DNA from: Peptostreptococcaceae bacterium
GTDB lineage: Bacteria > Bacillota > Clostridia > Peptostreptococcales > Acidaminobacteraceae
Reading direction: 5' to 3'
Assembly (NCBI GenBank): GCA_027064135.1
Contig: JAMOQG010000025.1
Span: 1 to 60,511 of the forward strand
DNA: 60,511 nt
Below, in pieces: positions 17,564 to 27,745 of the stretch. Made by a program: the position numbers and the translations under genes. Within the stretch, counting starts at the first letter, position 1. Every line of letters starts with the position of its first letter. The notes under the pieces are model-generated. The model was not told where the DNA came from. It saw only the letters and a program-made list of their open reading frames with translations, and made no database searches.

Positions 17564-17747
17564 ATTGGCACCTTTTTAACTTGTATATAAACAGTTTAAA
17601 ATGCATATAAGGATTTGTCAATTATTTCCATCTTAATTTGTAAATATAAATGTAAGTAAAAAATAATATTAATTATTAATTTATTGCAAGTTAGAAATAA
17701 TTTAAGTATAATATTATATAGGTATATAGAATTATTAGGAGGAAAAA
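17564..17747. other. Intergenic region before the chemoreceptor gene
   Basis: AT-rich, no ORF. A TATAAT-like sequence around 17708-17715 and the ribosome site AGGAGGAAAAA lie just before the ATG at 17748. No other element is seen. Confidence 0.4.
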
Positions 17748-19748
17748 ATGTTGAAATCAATCAAAGCAAAATTATCTGTATTGTCTGTTTTACTTTTAGT
17801 AATATCTTTAGGAATTGTAGGAGTAGTTTCTCTTTATTATTTAATTAATGAAACTGAAGAGTTTGTTAATGATAAACTAACTGAATTAACAGAAATGTCT
17901 AGTGAAATTATAAATGATGAAATTAATGAAGCGGGTTTAATAACAAAATTAATTACTGGAAATCCTCAAATAAGTGAATTGATTCAAGGAAATGAAGAAG
18001 TAAGAAATGATGTTTTTAAATATATTTCTAATCAAAGAATAGAAGCAAAAGATATTCTTGAAACTATAATGGTTACTGATAAAAATGGTAAAGCAATTAT
18101 TTCAAGTGATGATAAAAATTATACAGCTGATTTAAGTTCAAGGGAATATATAAAAGAAGCGGTTAATTCAGGTAATAGTTCTAAAAGTAATGTATTAATT
18201 TCAAAAGCTACTAATAATGCTGTAATTGTTATGGCGGTACCTGTTAAAAGCAATGGGAAAGTTATAGGTACAGTAATCGCATCGGTTAATTTTGAATTGA
18301 TTTCAAATGTTGCAGAAAATATTAAAGTGTTTAATTCAGGCTATGCTTATATGTTTGATTTAAATGGACTTGTGCTTCAACATCCTAAAAAAGAATTTGA
18401 ATTTAATGCTAATATTTTAGAGCTTGGCGTGCCGGAAATGAAAGGTGTTTTGGAGGATGTTAATGCAGGAAAAGCTGGAGAAGTTTTTTATAATTATAAT
18501 GGAGTAAAAAAATATGTTAGATATGAAAGAGTTGGTGATTGGGGATTTGCAGTAACAGCAGATTATGATGATTATATGAGTAGTGCTCAAGAGGTTCGCA
18601 ATATTATAATAATGATTTTAGTAGCTAGTATAATTATTGCAAGTGTAGTTTCTTATATATTTACTAATAATATTATAGTTAAACCACTATTAGGATTAAA
18701 AAAAGAAATGGAATTTGCTGGTGAAGGAGATTTTAGTCGTGAGGTTATAATAAAAGGAAAAGATGAAATATCAGATATTGGAAGATCTTATATAAAAATG
18801 ACAGATAAATTAAAAGATTTATTTATTAAAATTAATAATGGTAGCATGGATGTAAGTGCATCTAGTCAAGAATTAAGTGCTACTGTAGAAGAAATAGATG
18901 CGCAAGTTCAATCAGTAAATACAGCAACACAAGAAATTGCATCTGATATGGAACAAACAGCAGCTGCGGTTGAAGAAATAAATGCAACTGGAACGCAAAT
19001 ATTAAATTACGCAAATGGATTAATGGAAGATGCAACTAATGGAGAAAAAGAATCAAATGAAATATTTAAAAGAGCAAATGAAATGAAAACTACTGTAGTT
19101 AAATCAAAAGAAGAAACTGATGAAATATATGCAATTCGAGAAAAAGGAATTAAAGAAGCTTTAGAAAAAGCAAAAGTAATAAAAGATATTAAAGTAATGG
19201 CAGATACAATACAATCAATTGCTGAACAAACAAATTTATTAGCATTAAATGCTGCAATTGAAGCTGCAAGAGCTGGGGAGCATGGAAAAGGTTTTGCAGT
19301 AGTAGCAGATGAAGTTAGAAAATTAGCGGAAGAATCAACAAAAACTGTTGTTCAAATTAATCAGATGGTAGCAGAAGTAAATGTTGCATTTGATGATGTT
19401 TCGATTAATTCAGAGAGTTTATTAAGTTTTATTGATGATAAAATTATTCCTGATTATCAAATGTTAATTGGAGTTGGTGAACAATATTTAAATGATTCAA
19501 AAATATTTAATGAATTAGCAAATGAAATTAATACTCAAGCAAATGAAATAAATTGTTCGATTGAACAGATTACTGATGCACTTGAATCGGTATCTAAAAC
19601 AGTAGATGATGTTACCTCAAATAGTATGGATATATCAGCACAAACAGAGGAAGTAACAAAAGCAATTGATGAAGTTGCGAAAGTTGCTATATCTCAAGCT
19701 GAGTTGTCTGAAGAATTAAATTTAAATGTAAGTGTATTTAAATTGTAA
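17748..19748 (+). CDS. Methyl-accepting chemotaxis protein with dCache sensor
   Basis: A 666-residue protein, ATG behind AGGAGGAAAAA. TM1 lies at about 8-32. A dCache-type periplasmic region (35-280) contains the [13 protein letters not shown]-like segment ([18 protein letters not shown]) and the [15 protein letters not shown] repeat strand. TM2 is at about 285-308, then HAMP ([15 protein letters not shown]) and a long cytoplasmic coiled coil. The signalling tip is intact: [20 protein letters not shown], then [18 protein letters not shown], which binds CheA and CheW. Ligand unknown, though dCache receptors often bind amino acids or organic acids. A 23-bp terminator stem follows it. Confidence 0.92.
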   Translation: MLKSIKAKLSVLSVLLLVISLGIVGVVSLYYLINETEEFVNDKLTELTEMSSEIINDEINEAGLITKLITGNPQISELIQGNEEVRNDVFKYISNQRIEAKDILETIMVTDKNGKAIISSDDKNYTADLSSREYIKEAVNSGNSSKSNVLISKATNNAVIVMAVPVKSNGKVIGTVIASVNFELISNVAENIKVFNSGYAYMFDLNGLVLQHPKKEFEFNANILELGVPEMKGVLEDVNAGKAGEVFYNYNGVKKYVRYERVGDWGFAVTADYDDYMSSAQEVRNIIIMILVASIIIASVVSYIFTNNIIVKPLLGLKKEMEFAGEGDFSREVIIKGKDEISDIGRSYIKMTDKLKDLFIKINNGSMDVSASSQELSATVEEIDAQVQSVNTATQEIASDMEQTAAAVEEINATGTQILNYANGLMEDATNGEKESNEIFKRANEMKTTVVKSKEETDEIYAIREKGIKEALEKAKVIKDIKVMADTIQSIAEQTNLLALNAAIEAARAGEHGKGFAVVADEVRKLAEESTKTVVQINQMVAEVNVAFDDVSINSESLLSFIDDKIIPDYQMLIGVGEQYLNDSKIFNELANEINTQANEINCSIEQITDALESVSKTVDDVTSNSMDISAQTEEVTKAIDEVAKVAISQAELSEELNLNVSVFKL

Positions 19749-19823
19749 GAAAATAGCATTTCGTGAAAGCAATTAAAAATGTAAAATTAAGGTAATGTAG
19801 TAAAAAATATATAAAATAATAAT

Positions 19824-19884
19824 AGCCTTTCATTCTTATAATTAATATAGTAAAATTAATTATAAAAGTGGAGGGCTTTTTATA
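19824..19884 (+). terminator. Long terminator hairpin after the chemoreceptor
   Basis: Arms from 19824 and up to 19877 pair over about 23 positions with one mismatch (starting AGCC and ending GGCT), loop near 19847-19854, then TTTTTATAT. Confidence 0.75.
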
Positions 19885-21490
19885 TATTGATGGATATTTC
19901 TGCTTATATTGGGTATAGAATACGCAGTTGATGAATTAAAAATATTTAAAATAGAGTATAAATTAGGAGAAGGGTTAATTTGACAAGTTGGAAAAGATTT
20001 AAAATTAATTTTATTAGAAAATAATAATAATGACTATATTGAAATAAACTCTGCAGTTGCAAAAATTCATTTGAAAAATATTCTTATATATCCTATTTGT
20101 GATAATGATAATCAAATTGTAGCTGTTGTTGAAATTGCTTAGTTAGAGAAAATGAACGATGAAGATTTACAATTTTTAGAAACATCAAAAGAAAGAATGT
20201 ATTCAAATTATATGAGAATAATAAATAAAGAGGATATTTTAGAATTATTAGAATTAATAAATAACTTGTTAGATATTTCAAAAATTGAGAGTGGGAAAGT
20301 TGATTTAACGTTTGATAAAATTTCCACAAATGAATTAAGTGAGAAAATGGAAATTAAATTTAATGAAATGTTTAAGAAAAAAGAAATTGAGTATTTAGTA
20401 TGGGATAATACTAAAATTAATTTTTGATAAAAGCGATATTGAAGAGTATGATTTAAAAATATCAGTTATTGATTTGGGAAGAGGTATTAATAATGATAAA
20501 TTAAATATTATTTTTGAAAAATTTAGACAAGTTGATGGAACTATTACAAGAGAATTTGGCGGAACTGGATTAGGGTTATCACTAATTTCTGAACTTGCAA
20601 GTTTACTAAAGGGTAAAATAACTGTTAAAAGCAATGTTAACGAAGGAAGTGTTTTTTCAATATATATTCCAAGTAATATGGGAGATATAAAAACTATTAA
20701 TAATGAAAATGATAAAGCTAGTTTTTCAATGGAAAATAATATGAATTTGCTTACTTAAAGATAAATCAACGATTTTATTAATTGAGGATGATTTAGAATT
20801 TGTAGAAATAATAAAACCATATATTACTTCTTTTGGATATCAAGTATTAGTTGCTAATACTAGTATGGAAGGTGTTAAAATAGCATCTGAAATTCATCCT
20901 AATGGTATAATTTTAGATCTTGTACTTCCAGATGTTAATGGTGCAAAAGTAATTAAGGAAATTAAAACGAAACCCGAAACAAGAAATATTCCAATCCATA
21001 TATTGTTTGTAAAGGATAATGATGAATAAATCACATTAAATATGTTCGATGCAATAATTCTTGATTTAGTTTTTGATGAAGGATCTGGATGGGATGTATG
21101 TGAATATGTTAAAAAAATAATATTAAAATTTCAATAATTATATATACTGCAAAAACATTATCTGAAAATGAATATCGCAAATTAGAAATGTACCCAGAAA
21201 GTATTATATTGAAAAATTCTGATTCAATTGGCAGGTTACTTGAAGAAGTAGCAATATTTATGCATAAGGTTCATGATTGGAAATTTGATATCAAACTTCT
21301 AAATGAAAATAGATTTCAATTTTTAGAAAACAAAAAAATTCTTGTATGTGATGATAATAATAGAATTAAATTTTTTAGATGTTGATATTGTGCCGTTATG
21401 GATTATTAATAGTATAAGTTTGTTAATTCAAAAAAAGGAGAAGAATTTGTAATAATTAGAACAAATTCAGAAAATTTAAGTGTTTATTTA
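19885..21490 (+). pseudogene. Wrecked hybrid sensor histidine kinase (GAF - HisKA - HATPase - REC - REC remnants)
   Basis: Reading across stops and frame changes gives ordered domain pieces. A GAF-like part (about 19932-20200) has in-frame TGA and TAG: LGEGLI-stop-QVGKDLK, then ILIYPICDNDNQIVAVVEIA-stop. The HisKA end (20152-20427) has LLDISKIESGKVDL but lacks the H-box. The HATPase C-half (20430-20758) has IFEKFRQVDGTITREFGGTGLGLS. A REC domain (about 20762-21030) has ILLIEDDLEF and ILDLVLPDVNG. Traces of a second REC (21031-21370) include ILDLVFDEGSGWDV. It was one large hybrid kinase, now dead, of the same orientation and theme as the following signalling genes. Confidence 0.75.
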
Positions 21491-21566
21491 TGGAAATTAA
21501 AAATTCTATTATAAATTTGGTTATGATTTTAGAAATTATAAATTTAGAAATATTAAAAAGGCAATT

Positions 21567-22277
21567 ATGCGAGTAATGAAAAAGAATGGAATAAATAAGT
21601 TTGAAGAAGTATGTGAATTAATTATTAATAATAATGAAGTTTGTGAGTGTTTTATTAGCGAAATGTCAATAAATGTAACACAGTTTTTTAGAGATGAATG
21701 TTTTTATAAAATTTTAAGAGATGATATTTTTAAAAATATGAGTTCAAAATATGAATTTAAAATTTGGAGTGTTGGTTGTGCAAATGGAATGGAACCATAT
21801 TCAATTGCAATAATATATGAAATGGGATTATTAAATAAATGCATCATATATGCAACAGATTTTAATGAATCTGTTTTAAAAGAAGCAGAAAACGGGATTT
21901 ATTCAAACGATATTAAAAAAGAGTTAGAGTTAAATTATAAAAAAGTAGGCGGAAAATTTTCAGTGATGGATTATTTTAATGAATATGATAAGTGCTTTGA
22001 AGTTAAATCAATAATTAAAGAAAAAGTCTATTTTTTTAAACACAATTTGACAGTTGATAAAGTATTTAACGAATTTGATTTTATTATTTGTCGTAATGTT
22101 TTTATATATTTTGATAATAAATTAAAGAAAAAAACTCTCGATTTATTTTTGAATTCTTTAAAAGATGTTGGAATTTTGGCATTAGGTAAAAACGAATCAC
22201 TTAATAGTAATTTTCAAACAGATTTTATTCAATATAAAAAAGGATGTTGTATTTACAAGAAAGGATTTAATAAGTAG
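21567..22277 (+). CDS. CheR-type chemotaxis methyltransferase, N-terminus probably damaged
   Basis: A 236-residue frame from ATG 21567. The family motifs are present: INVTQFFRDE, the SAM-binding IWSVGCANGMEPYSIAI, YATDFNES and FIICRNVFIYFDN. CheR methylates receptor glutamates. Upstream in the same frame, YKFGYDFRNYKFRNIKKAI is the conserved CheR N-terminal helix region, but it runs into a stop at 21498. A different frame from ATG 21490 gives MEIKNSII, so a frameshift near 21505 seems to have cut off the original start. Translation from 21567 would lose the N-terminal helices. It may be non-functional or reduced. Confidence 0.6.
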   Translation: MRVMKKNGINKFEEVCELIINNNEVCECFISEMSINVTQFFRDECFYKILRDDIFKNMSSKYEFKIWSVGCANGMEPYSIAIIYEMGLLNKCIIYATDFNESVLKEAENGIYSNDIKKELELNYKKVGGKFSVMDYFNEYDKCFEVKSIIKEKVYFFKHNLTVDKVFNEFDFIICRNVFIYFDNKLKKKTLDLFLNSLKDVGILALGKNESLNSNFQTDFIQYKKGCCIYKKGFNK

Positions 22278-22286
22278 GGGGTTATT

Positions 22287-23771
22287 ATGAAAGTTTTTAA
22301 AATAATGTTTGTTGAAGACAATATTAATAATGTTAAAGCGAGGGAAGCAATCATTAAAGGAATTAAAGGGTGTGAATGTTCCTTTTATTTAACAGGGGAA
22401 GATGCACTTAAAGGTTTATTAGAAAATGATTTCAATTTAATATTGATGGATTTAAATTTACCAGATATTAATGGTTACGAGCTTATAAAAATTATTAAAA
22501 ATAAAAAATTCACATCTCATATTCCCGTTATTTTTGTAACTGGAGTTTATATGACAGAAGCAGATAAAAAAAGGGGATACGAGTTAGGTGCAGTTGATTA
22601 TATTTTCAAACCATGTACTGAAATCGAATTAACAAATAAAATTTTTCAATATAGAAATTCGTATTATGAAATTCAAGAATTAATGGAAGAGTTGATTAAA
22701 AAAAATGTAGATCTTAAAAAACAAAATCAAATATTAAGGAAAAATTATTATGAGATAGAATTCTTAAATTTTCACGATAATTTAACACAATTATATAGTA
22801 GAAATTATTTTAAAACTTTTATAAATGGAATAGATATTGAAAAAAGATTACCTTTTGCTTTAATGGTTATTGATATTAACAAATTGAAAGTAATTAATGA
22901 TGTATTTGGGCATAAGAAAGGTGATGAAGTTATTGTATCTACGGCAAAATTCTTAACGGAAACATTCGAGAAACATGGTGTAATTTTTAGATGGGAAGGT
23001 GATGAATTTTTAGTATTTATGCCAAATGTTAAAAACGAGTTAGCAAAAAAAATATATTTAGGAATTATTGATTTTGTTAATATACCAGCTAAAGGGTTTG
23101 AAATTAGCCTTTCTGCAGGTTTGTCATTTATAAATGATAAAAAAGAAGCTGATAATATTGTTAAATTAATCGAGATAACGGAAAACAAAATGTATAGAAA
23201 TAAATTGTTAAACGTTAATAGTAATAGAGGATGTTTTTTAGAGACATTGAAAGAATCTTTATTTGAAAAGGATTTTGAAACTAAAATGCATACTGAACGA
23301 GTAAAGAATATACTTTTAGTAGTTGCAAAAAAAATGAATTTAAAAGCGGATATAGTTGATGAAATTACTCTTATCGCATTATTGCATGATATTGGAAAAT
23401 TAGCAATACCTGAAGAAATATTAATGAAAAAAGAAAAATTAACAAATGATGAGTGGGAATTGATTAAACAACATCCTGAAAAAGGTTATAATATTTGTAT
23501 AACTATTCCAGAGCTTCGTTCTGTTGCTGAAAAGATATTAGCTCACCATGAGAGATTTGATGGTAAAGGATATCCAAAAGGGCTAAAAGGAGATGAAATA
23601 CCACTTTTATCACGTATGCTATCTATTGCGGATTCTTATGATGTTATGGTAAGTGGGAGGCCATATCAAAAAGCAAAAACACATAAAGAGGCTATTGATG
23701 AAATAATAAGATGTAAAGGTACACAATTTGATCCTGAATTAGTTGAATGGTTTATTTCTATTATGCTTTAA
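22287..23771 (+). CDS. Response regulator with degenerate GGDEF and HD-GYP phosphodiesterase domains
   Basis: A 494-residue protein, ATG behind GTAGGGGG. REC covers residues 4-125 with phospho-acceptor D55 (LILMDLNLPD) and FKP near the end. A coiled linker follows, then a GGDEF domain (about 160-300) whose signature is EGDEF (237-241), the first Gly replaced. The C-terminal HD-GYP domain (about 318-490) has LLHDIGKLAIP and HHERFDGKGYPKGLKG intact. It should hydrolyse cyclic di-GMP on phosphorylation, with the GGDEF part probably regulatory. It lies 9 bases after the CheR frame in a signalling run. Confidence 0.88.
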   Translation: MKVFKIMFVEDNINNVKAREAIIKGIKGCECSFYLTGEDALKGLLENDFNLILMDLNLPDINGYELIKIIKNKKFTSHIPVIFVTGVYMTEADKKRGYELGAVDYIFKPCTEIELTNKIFQYRNSYYEIQELMEELIKKNVDLKKQNQILRKNYYEIEFLNFHDNLTQLYSRNYFKTFINGIDIEKRLPFALMVIDINKLKVINDVFGHKKGDEVIVSTAKFLTETFEKHGVIFRWEGDEFLVFMPNVKNELAKKIYLGIIDFVNIPAKGFEISLSAGLSFINDKKEADNIVKLIEITENKMYRNKLLNVNSNRGCFLETLKESLFEKDFETKMHTERVKNILLVVAKKMNLKADIVDEITLIALLHDIGKLAIPEEILMKKEKLTNDEWELIKQHPEKGYNICITIPELRSVAEKILAHHERFDGKGYPKGLKGDEIPLLSRMLSIADSYDVMVSGRPYQKAKTHKEAIDEIIRCKGTQFDPELVEWFISIML

Positions 23772-23794
23772 GTGATTAAAGATTGGAGGGAATT

Positions 23795-24997
23795 TTGGAA
23801 GATAGTATTGAAAAAAGAAAAATTTTATTTGTTGATGATGAGAAACAAATATTAAAATCTTTAAGAAGAGTTTTTTTTAAAAGTGATTATAATTGTTTTT
23901 ATGCTGATAGTGGGGAAAAAGCTTTAAAAATTTTAAATGAATATAATATTAATTTAATAATTTCAGATGTTAGAATGCCAGAGATGGATGGATTTGAATT
24001 ATTAAAAAAAGTAAAAGATGATTACCCAGAAGTTATTAGATTGATTTTAAGTGGTTATTCAAAAAAAGAAGATGTAGTAGATGCATTAGGAAAGAATTTA
24101 ATGAGAACTTATTTACAAAAGCCTTGGAATAATAGTGAACTTTTGAATATTATTAGAAAAGTTTTTGAATTTGAAGATATAATAGCTGATGAAAAATTAT
24201 TAGAATATTTTAATAATTTAGAATCATTACCCACTGTTCCTGAAATATATATAAAAATAAATAAAATGATTGATAAGAATGAATCGGTTGAAAAGATTTC
24301 CGATGAAATTGAAAAAGATCAATCACTTTCAGTAGCTATATTAAAAATAGCTAATTCCGCATTTTATGATAATAATATAGGTTCTGTTAAACAAGCAATA
24401 ATGTATGTTGGTTTAACTAATCTTAAAAATATAATATTAAGTAATAGTGTTTTTAATTCTGAAAACGTAGATAATATGAAAGATTTATGGAAACATGCTT
24501 TACTTACAAATAAAATCGCTGGGTTTATTTATAAAAAAATATTATTAAAAAAAATTCCTGAGCTTTATTCTTCTGCAGGTTTATTGCATGATATTGGAAG
24601 AGTAGTAATAATGAATTATTTTGAAAACGAAAATAGAAATATGGATATATTACTTAATAATAATCCTGTTGATTTAAAAATTAGAATTCAATATGAAAAT
24701 GAAATGATTGGATTTGATCATGTTAAGATTGGCGGATATTTATTAAATTGGTGGGGTATACCTTATCCAATAATCGAAACTGCAATGTTTCATCATGATC
24801 CTTTAAATGATGTTGTAATTAATAAAGAAATTGTTTCAGTAATACATTTAGCAAATATATTATCATGGAGAATTCTTAAGCCAGATATGATAAAAGATGA
24901 TATAGATATTAGAGTATTTAATTATTTAGAGATTCCTGAAGACAAATTTTATAAAAAAATTGATGAATTTATGGAATTAGAATCTAATAACATTTAA
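23795..24997 (+). CDS. Response regulator with HDOD output domain
   Basis: A 400-residue protein. TTG 23795 is chosen because GGAGGG lies four bases before it; the upstream in-frame TTG at 23783 overlaps that site. REC covers 8-125, phospho-acceptor D58 in IISDVRMPEMDG, and a QKPW motif closes it. HDOD covers about 135-395: LPTVPEIYIKI, AILKIANSAFY, AGLLHDIGRVV. RpfG-like REC proteins of this sort with HDOD output act in motility or c-di-GMP-related signalling without a known catalytic reaction. The next gene starts within 16 bases. Confidence 0.85.
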   Translation: MEDSIEKRKILFVDDEKQILKSLRRVFFKSDYNCFYADSGEKALKILNEYNINLIISDVRMPEMDGFELLKKVKDDYPEVIRLILSGYSKKEDVVDALGKNLMRTYLQKPWNNSELLNIIRKVFEFEDIIADEKLLEYFNNLESLPTVPEIYIKINKMIDKNESVEKISDEIEKDQSLSVAILKIANSAFYDNNIGSVKQAIMYVGLTNLKNIILSNSVFNSENVDNMKDLWKHALLTNKIAGFIYKKILLKKIPELYSSAGLLHDIGRVVIMNYFENENRNMDILLNNNPVDLKIRIQYENEMIGFDHVKIGGYLLNWWGIPYPIIETAMFHHDPLNDVVINKEIVSVIHLANILSWRILKPDMIKDDIDIRVFNYLEIPEDKFYKKIDEFMELESNNI

Positions 24998-25012
24998 TTG
25001 GAGAGTGGTAAA

Positions 25013-26092
25013 ATGAATGTGGATATGAAAAAATATAATGTTTTATTTGTTGATGATGAACTTCAAGTGCTAAAAGCGATAAAAAGAGGAGTTCATTTAG
25101 AAGAATATAATAAATTCTTTGCGAATTCTGGAAAAGAAGCGCTTGAAATAATAAAAAATAACAATATTTCAGTAGTTGTGTCAGATATGAAAATGCCTGA
25201 AATGGATGGAATACAATTATTAAAGAAAGTAAATGAAATAGATAAGGATATAAAAAAAATCATTTTATCGGGGTATGCAAGTACAGCTCAAGTAATAGCA
25301 AGTGTTAATATTACTAATATTGATAAATTCATTTTAAAACCTTGGGATTTGGAAACAGAATTAAAACCTATGATAAGAGAAGAACTTAGGAAATATGATG
25401 AAAATTTAATTACTAAAACGAATGTTATTTCTATTGAAAAAAGAAATGAATTATTTATAAGAATGATAGAAAGTAATAAAAACTCATTTTTAGAAATTGA
25501 AAGCGATTTTAAAAATGTTATTAAACTATTTAAAATGATGTCTAGTTATCTATATTTATTAACAAATGATATGCAAAATGAATTAATTACAATTGTTCAA
25601 ATGAAAGAAGAATTAAATTATTTGGAATCGATTGTTATTGAATTTATTAATAGGATGCCTTTAACAAAATATCATTTTAATTTGAAATATTTTAAAGATA
25701 GATTAAGTTCATTTTTAAAAACAAAATATTCATCTAAATATGAAATTGCTAATTCAAAAATTAGCATTAATAGTGAAATTAGTGATTATTATGAATTCCA
25801 TATAAAATTTGATTATATTTTTATGATTTCGGAAATTATTATAAATAATGTTTTTAGAAAAAATCTAAATTCTAAAATTGAATTAGAAATAAAGAATTTG
25901 AGTGATGAAAATAATATTATTTTTATTTATAAAATTAATTCTATGGAATCAAAAAATAGCATAAGAAATAATACTAATTTAATTATATTAAAAGTTTTTG
26001 CTAAAATGCTAAATGGCGAAATTAATTTTATAGAAAAAGAAAATAATTTAGATATAATAACACTTGAAATTCACAAAAGAATTGAGGAATGA
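25013..26092 (+). CDS. Response regulator with divergent C-terminal domain, perhaps histidine-kinase-like
   Basis: A 359-residue protein. ATG 25013 sits behind GGAGAGTGG. REC covers 7-125 with D58 (VVSDMKMPEMDG), closely similar to the REC of the previous gene and also ending in KPW. Residues 150-355 have no motif I can name. Helices such as ELNYLESIVIEFINRM followed by FMISEIIINNVFRKN and LIILKVFAKMLNGEI are arranged like the dimerisation and ATPase parts of a sensor kinase, but no H-box, N-box or G-box is clear. It may be a pseudokinase-type output. The next gene starts one base after its stop. Confidence 0.65.
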   Translation: MNVDMKKYNVLFVDDELQVLKAIKRGVHLEEYNKFFANSGKEALEIIKNNNISVVVSDMKMPEMDGIQLLKKVNEIDKDIKKIILSGYASTAQVIASVNITNIDKFILKPWDLETELKPMIREELRKYDENLITKTNVISIEKRNELFIRMIESNKNSFLEIESDFKNVIKLFKMMSSYLYLLTNDMQNELITIVQMKEELNYLESIVIEFINRMPLTKYHFNLKYFKDRLSSFLKTKYSSKYEIANSKISINSEISDYYEFHIKFDYIFMISEIIINNVFRKNLNSKIELEIKNLSDENNIIFIYKINSMESKNSIRNNTNLIILKVFAKMLNGEINFIEKENNLDIITLEIHKRIEE

Positions 26093-26093
26093 T

Positions 26094-27383
26094 ATGAAAA
26101 TAATAATTATTGATGATTCAAAAATGATGCTTACTATGGCTGAAAAATTATTATATGAAAATTTATATAGGATTGAAATTGAAACATTTAAAAATCCTGT
26201 TGAAGCACTTGAAAGGATAAGAAAAAGCAATGTGGATTTAGTGATAACTGATTTAATTATGAAAGAAATGAATGGAATTGAAGTGGTAAAAGAAATAAAA
26301 GGAAATAAAAAATTAGAACATATTAAAGTTTTAATAGTAACATCAATTATGGATTATGATACATTGATGAAATGTTATGAATATGGGGCTTCGGATTATA
26401 TTTTAAAACCGTTCAATAAAAACGAATTAATAGCTCGAGTAAGAAATGCGTTAAGAGAAATAAGTTTACAAAAAAAACTTGCTGGCAGATTAGAAGATAT
26501 TAATTATCAACATGAAAAGTTAAAAGAAGCAAATGAAAAATTGAAAGTTACTCAATCTGCTTTAATTCAAAAAGAACAATTAGCCGGAATTGGTCAATTA
26601 GCTGCTGGAGTGGCACATGAAATGAATAATCCTTTAGGGTTTATAATTAGTAATTTTAATATGTTAAATCAATATGTTGAAATATTTTTAAAATTAATGA
26701 ATAAATATGATGATTTAGAATTAGAAGATGAAAATATTAAAAAATTTAAACTTGAAAATGATTATGATTTTATAATAGATGATTTTTCTGAGTTGCTAAG
26801 CGATACTAATTCAGGACTTGCTAGATTGAAAGATATTGTGAAAAGTTTAAAAGGTTTTTCTAGAATTAACGATTTTAAAGAACTTACAGAATTTGATATT
26901 AATGAAGGAATAAGAGAAACTTTAATAATAACAAAGAATGAATATAAATATATTGCTGATGTGGAAACAAATTTTGCTGAAATTCCTAAAATTCAAGCTT
27001 TTGGTGGAGAGATAAATCAGGTTTTTTTAAACTTGATTGTTAATGGAGTATATGCTATAAAAAAGATGGTAGATAAAGCAGATAAAGAAAACAAAGATGT
27101 TGAACGAGGAAAAATTACTATTAAAACAAGTGAAATATCTGATTATGTTGTGATAGAGTTTACTGATAATGGTTGTGGAATGAAAAAAGAAGTGTTAACA
27201 AAAATATTTAATCCGTTTTATACTACAAAACCAATTGGAACTGGCACAGGATTAGGTTTAAGTATAAGTTATGATGTTATTACTAATAAGCATAATGGAC
27301 GCATAGAAGTTGATTCAATAGTAGATGTTGGTACAACTTTTACAATTTATCTGCCAAAATATCAGAAGAAAACGAATGATTAG
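26094..27383 (+). CDS. Hybrid: N-terminal REC domain plus histidine kinase
   Basis: A 429-residue protein, ATG 26094 behind TTGAGGAATG. REC covers 2-120, D53 in VITDLIMKEMNG, FKPFNKNEL at the end. A coiled coil (125-165) leads to HisKA with GVAHEMNNPLG (H175). HATPase follows: QVFLNLIVNGVYAI is the N-box, DNGCGM the G1 box and GTGTGLGLS the G2 box. With REC in front, it is likely driven by another kinase or sits in a phosphorelay. It ends the chain of four REC-bearing genes. Confidence 0.88.
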   Translation: MKIIIIDDSKMMLTMAEKLLYENLYRIEIETFKNPVEALERIRKSNVDLVITDLIMKEMNGIEVVKEIKGNKKLEHIKVLIVTSIMDYDTLMKCYEYGASDYILKPFNKNELIARVRNALREISLQKKLAGRLEDINYQHEKLKEANEKLKVTQSALIQKEQLAGIGQLAAGVAHEMNNPLGFIISNFNMLNQYVEIFLKLMNKYDDLELEDENIKKFKLENDYDFIIDDFSELLSDTNSGLARLKDIVKSLKGFSRINDFKELTEFDINEGIRETLIITKNEYKYIADVETNFAEIPKIQAFGGEINQVFLNLIVNGVYAIKKMVDKADKENKDVERGKITIKTSEISDYVVIEFTDNGCGMKKEVLTKIFNPFYTTKPIGTGTGLGLSISYDVITNKHNGRIEVDSIVDVGTTFTIYLPKYQKKTND

Positions 27384-27745
27384 TATAATAGTAAATTTTC
27401 AATAATTATTAACATATGAATATAATGTTGATAAAAATGAATAATAATTATATAATGTAAATGTCTTTAATAAATGTTATTAAAGTGAGTTACTATAAAA
27501 TATACCAATAATTTAGAAATTGATTTGATTTGTAGAAATAACACAAACTAAAATATACATATAACTAAAAATAGCAAGTAATTAAATCTATTATTTGTTA
27601 AGTAATTATGATGTAATGTTTTATTTTTGGCGTTATAATAAAATTAGTTTAAAAAAACGTTTTTAACTATTTATTGAAAAATGTTTTAAATGGTAAAAAT
27701 ATGGTATATTTTAAAAATGTTAGTGTATATAATAAGGGAGGAAAA
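27384..27745 (+). promoter_or_regulatory. bmp operon promoter (27428-27456) and ~285-nt untranslated leader
   Basis: TTGATA (27428-27433), an exact 17-base spacer and TATAAT (27451-27456) make a strong promoter about 290 bases before the lipoprotein start. The leader begins with the hairpin CTTTAATA/TATTAAAG and later has a long AT-rich stretch and an AAAAACGTTTTT palindrome. I see no purine-riboswitch core. No ORF fits the leader. Confidence 0.55.

Noticed and set aside
19932-20155. In-frame TGA and TAG in the GAF remnant as recoded codons
   Set aside because: No SECIS-like hairpin, both TGA and TAG occur, and deletions and frameshifts follow, so this is decay. UGA recoding is supported only at 56707.
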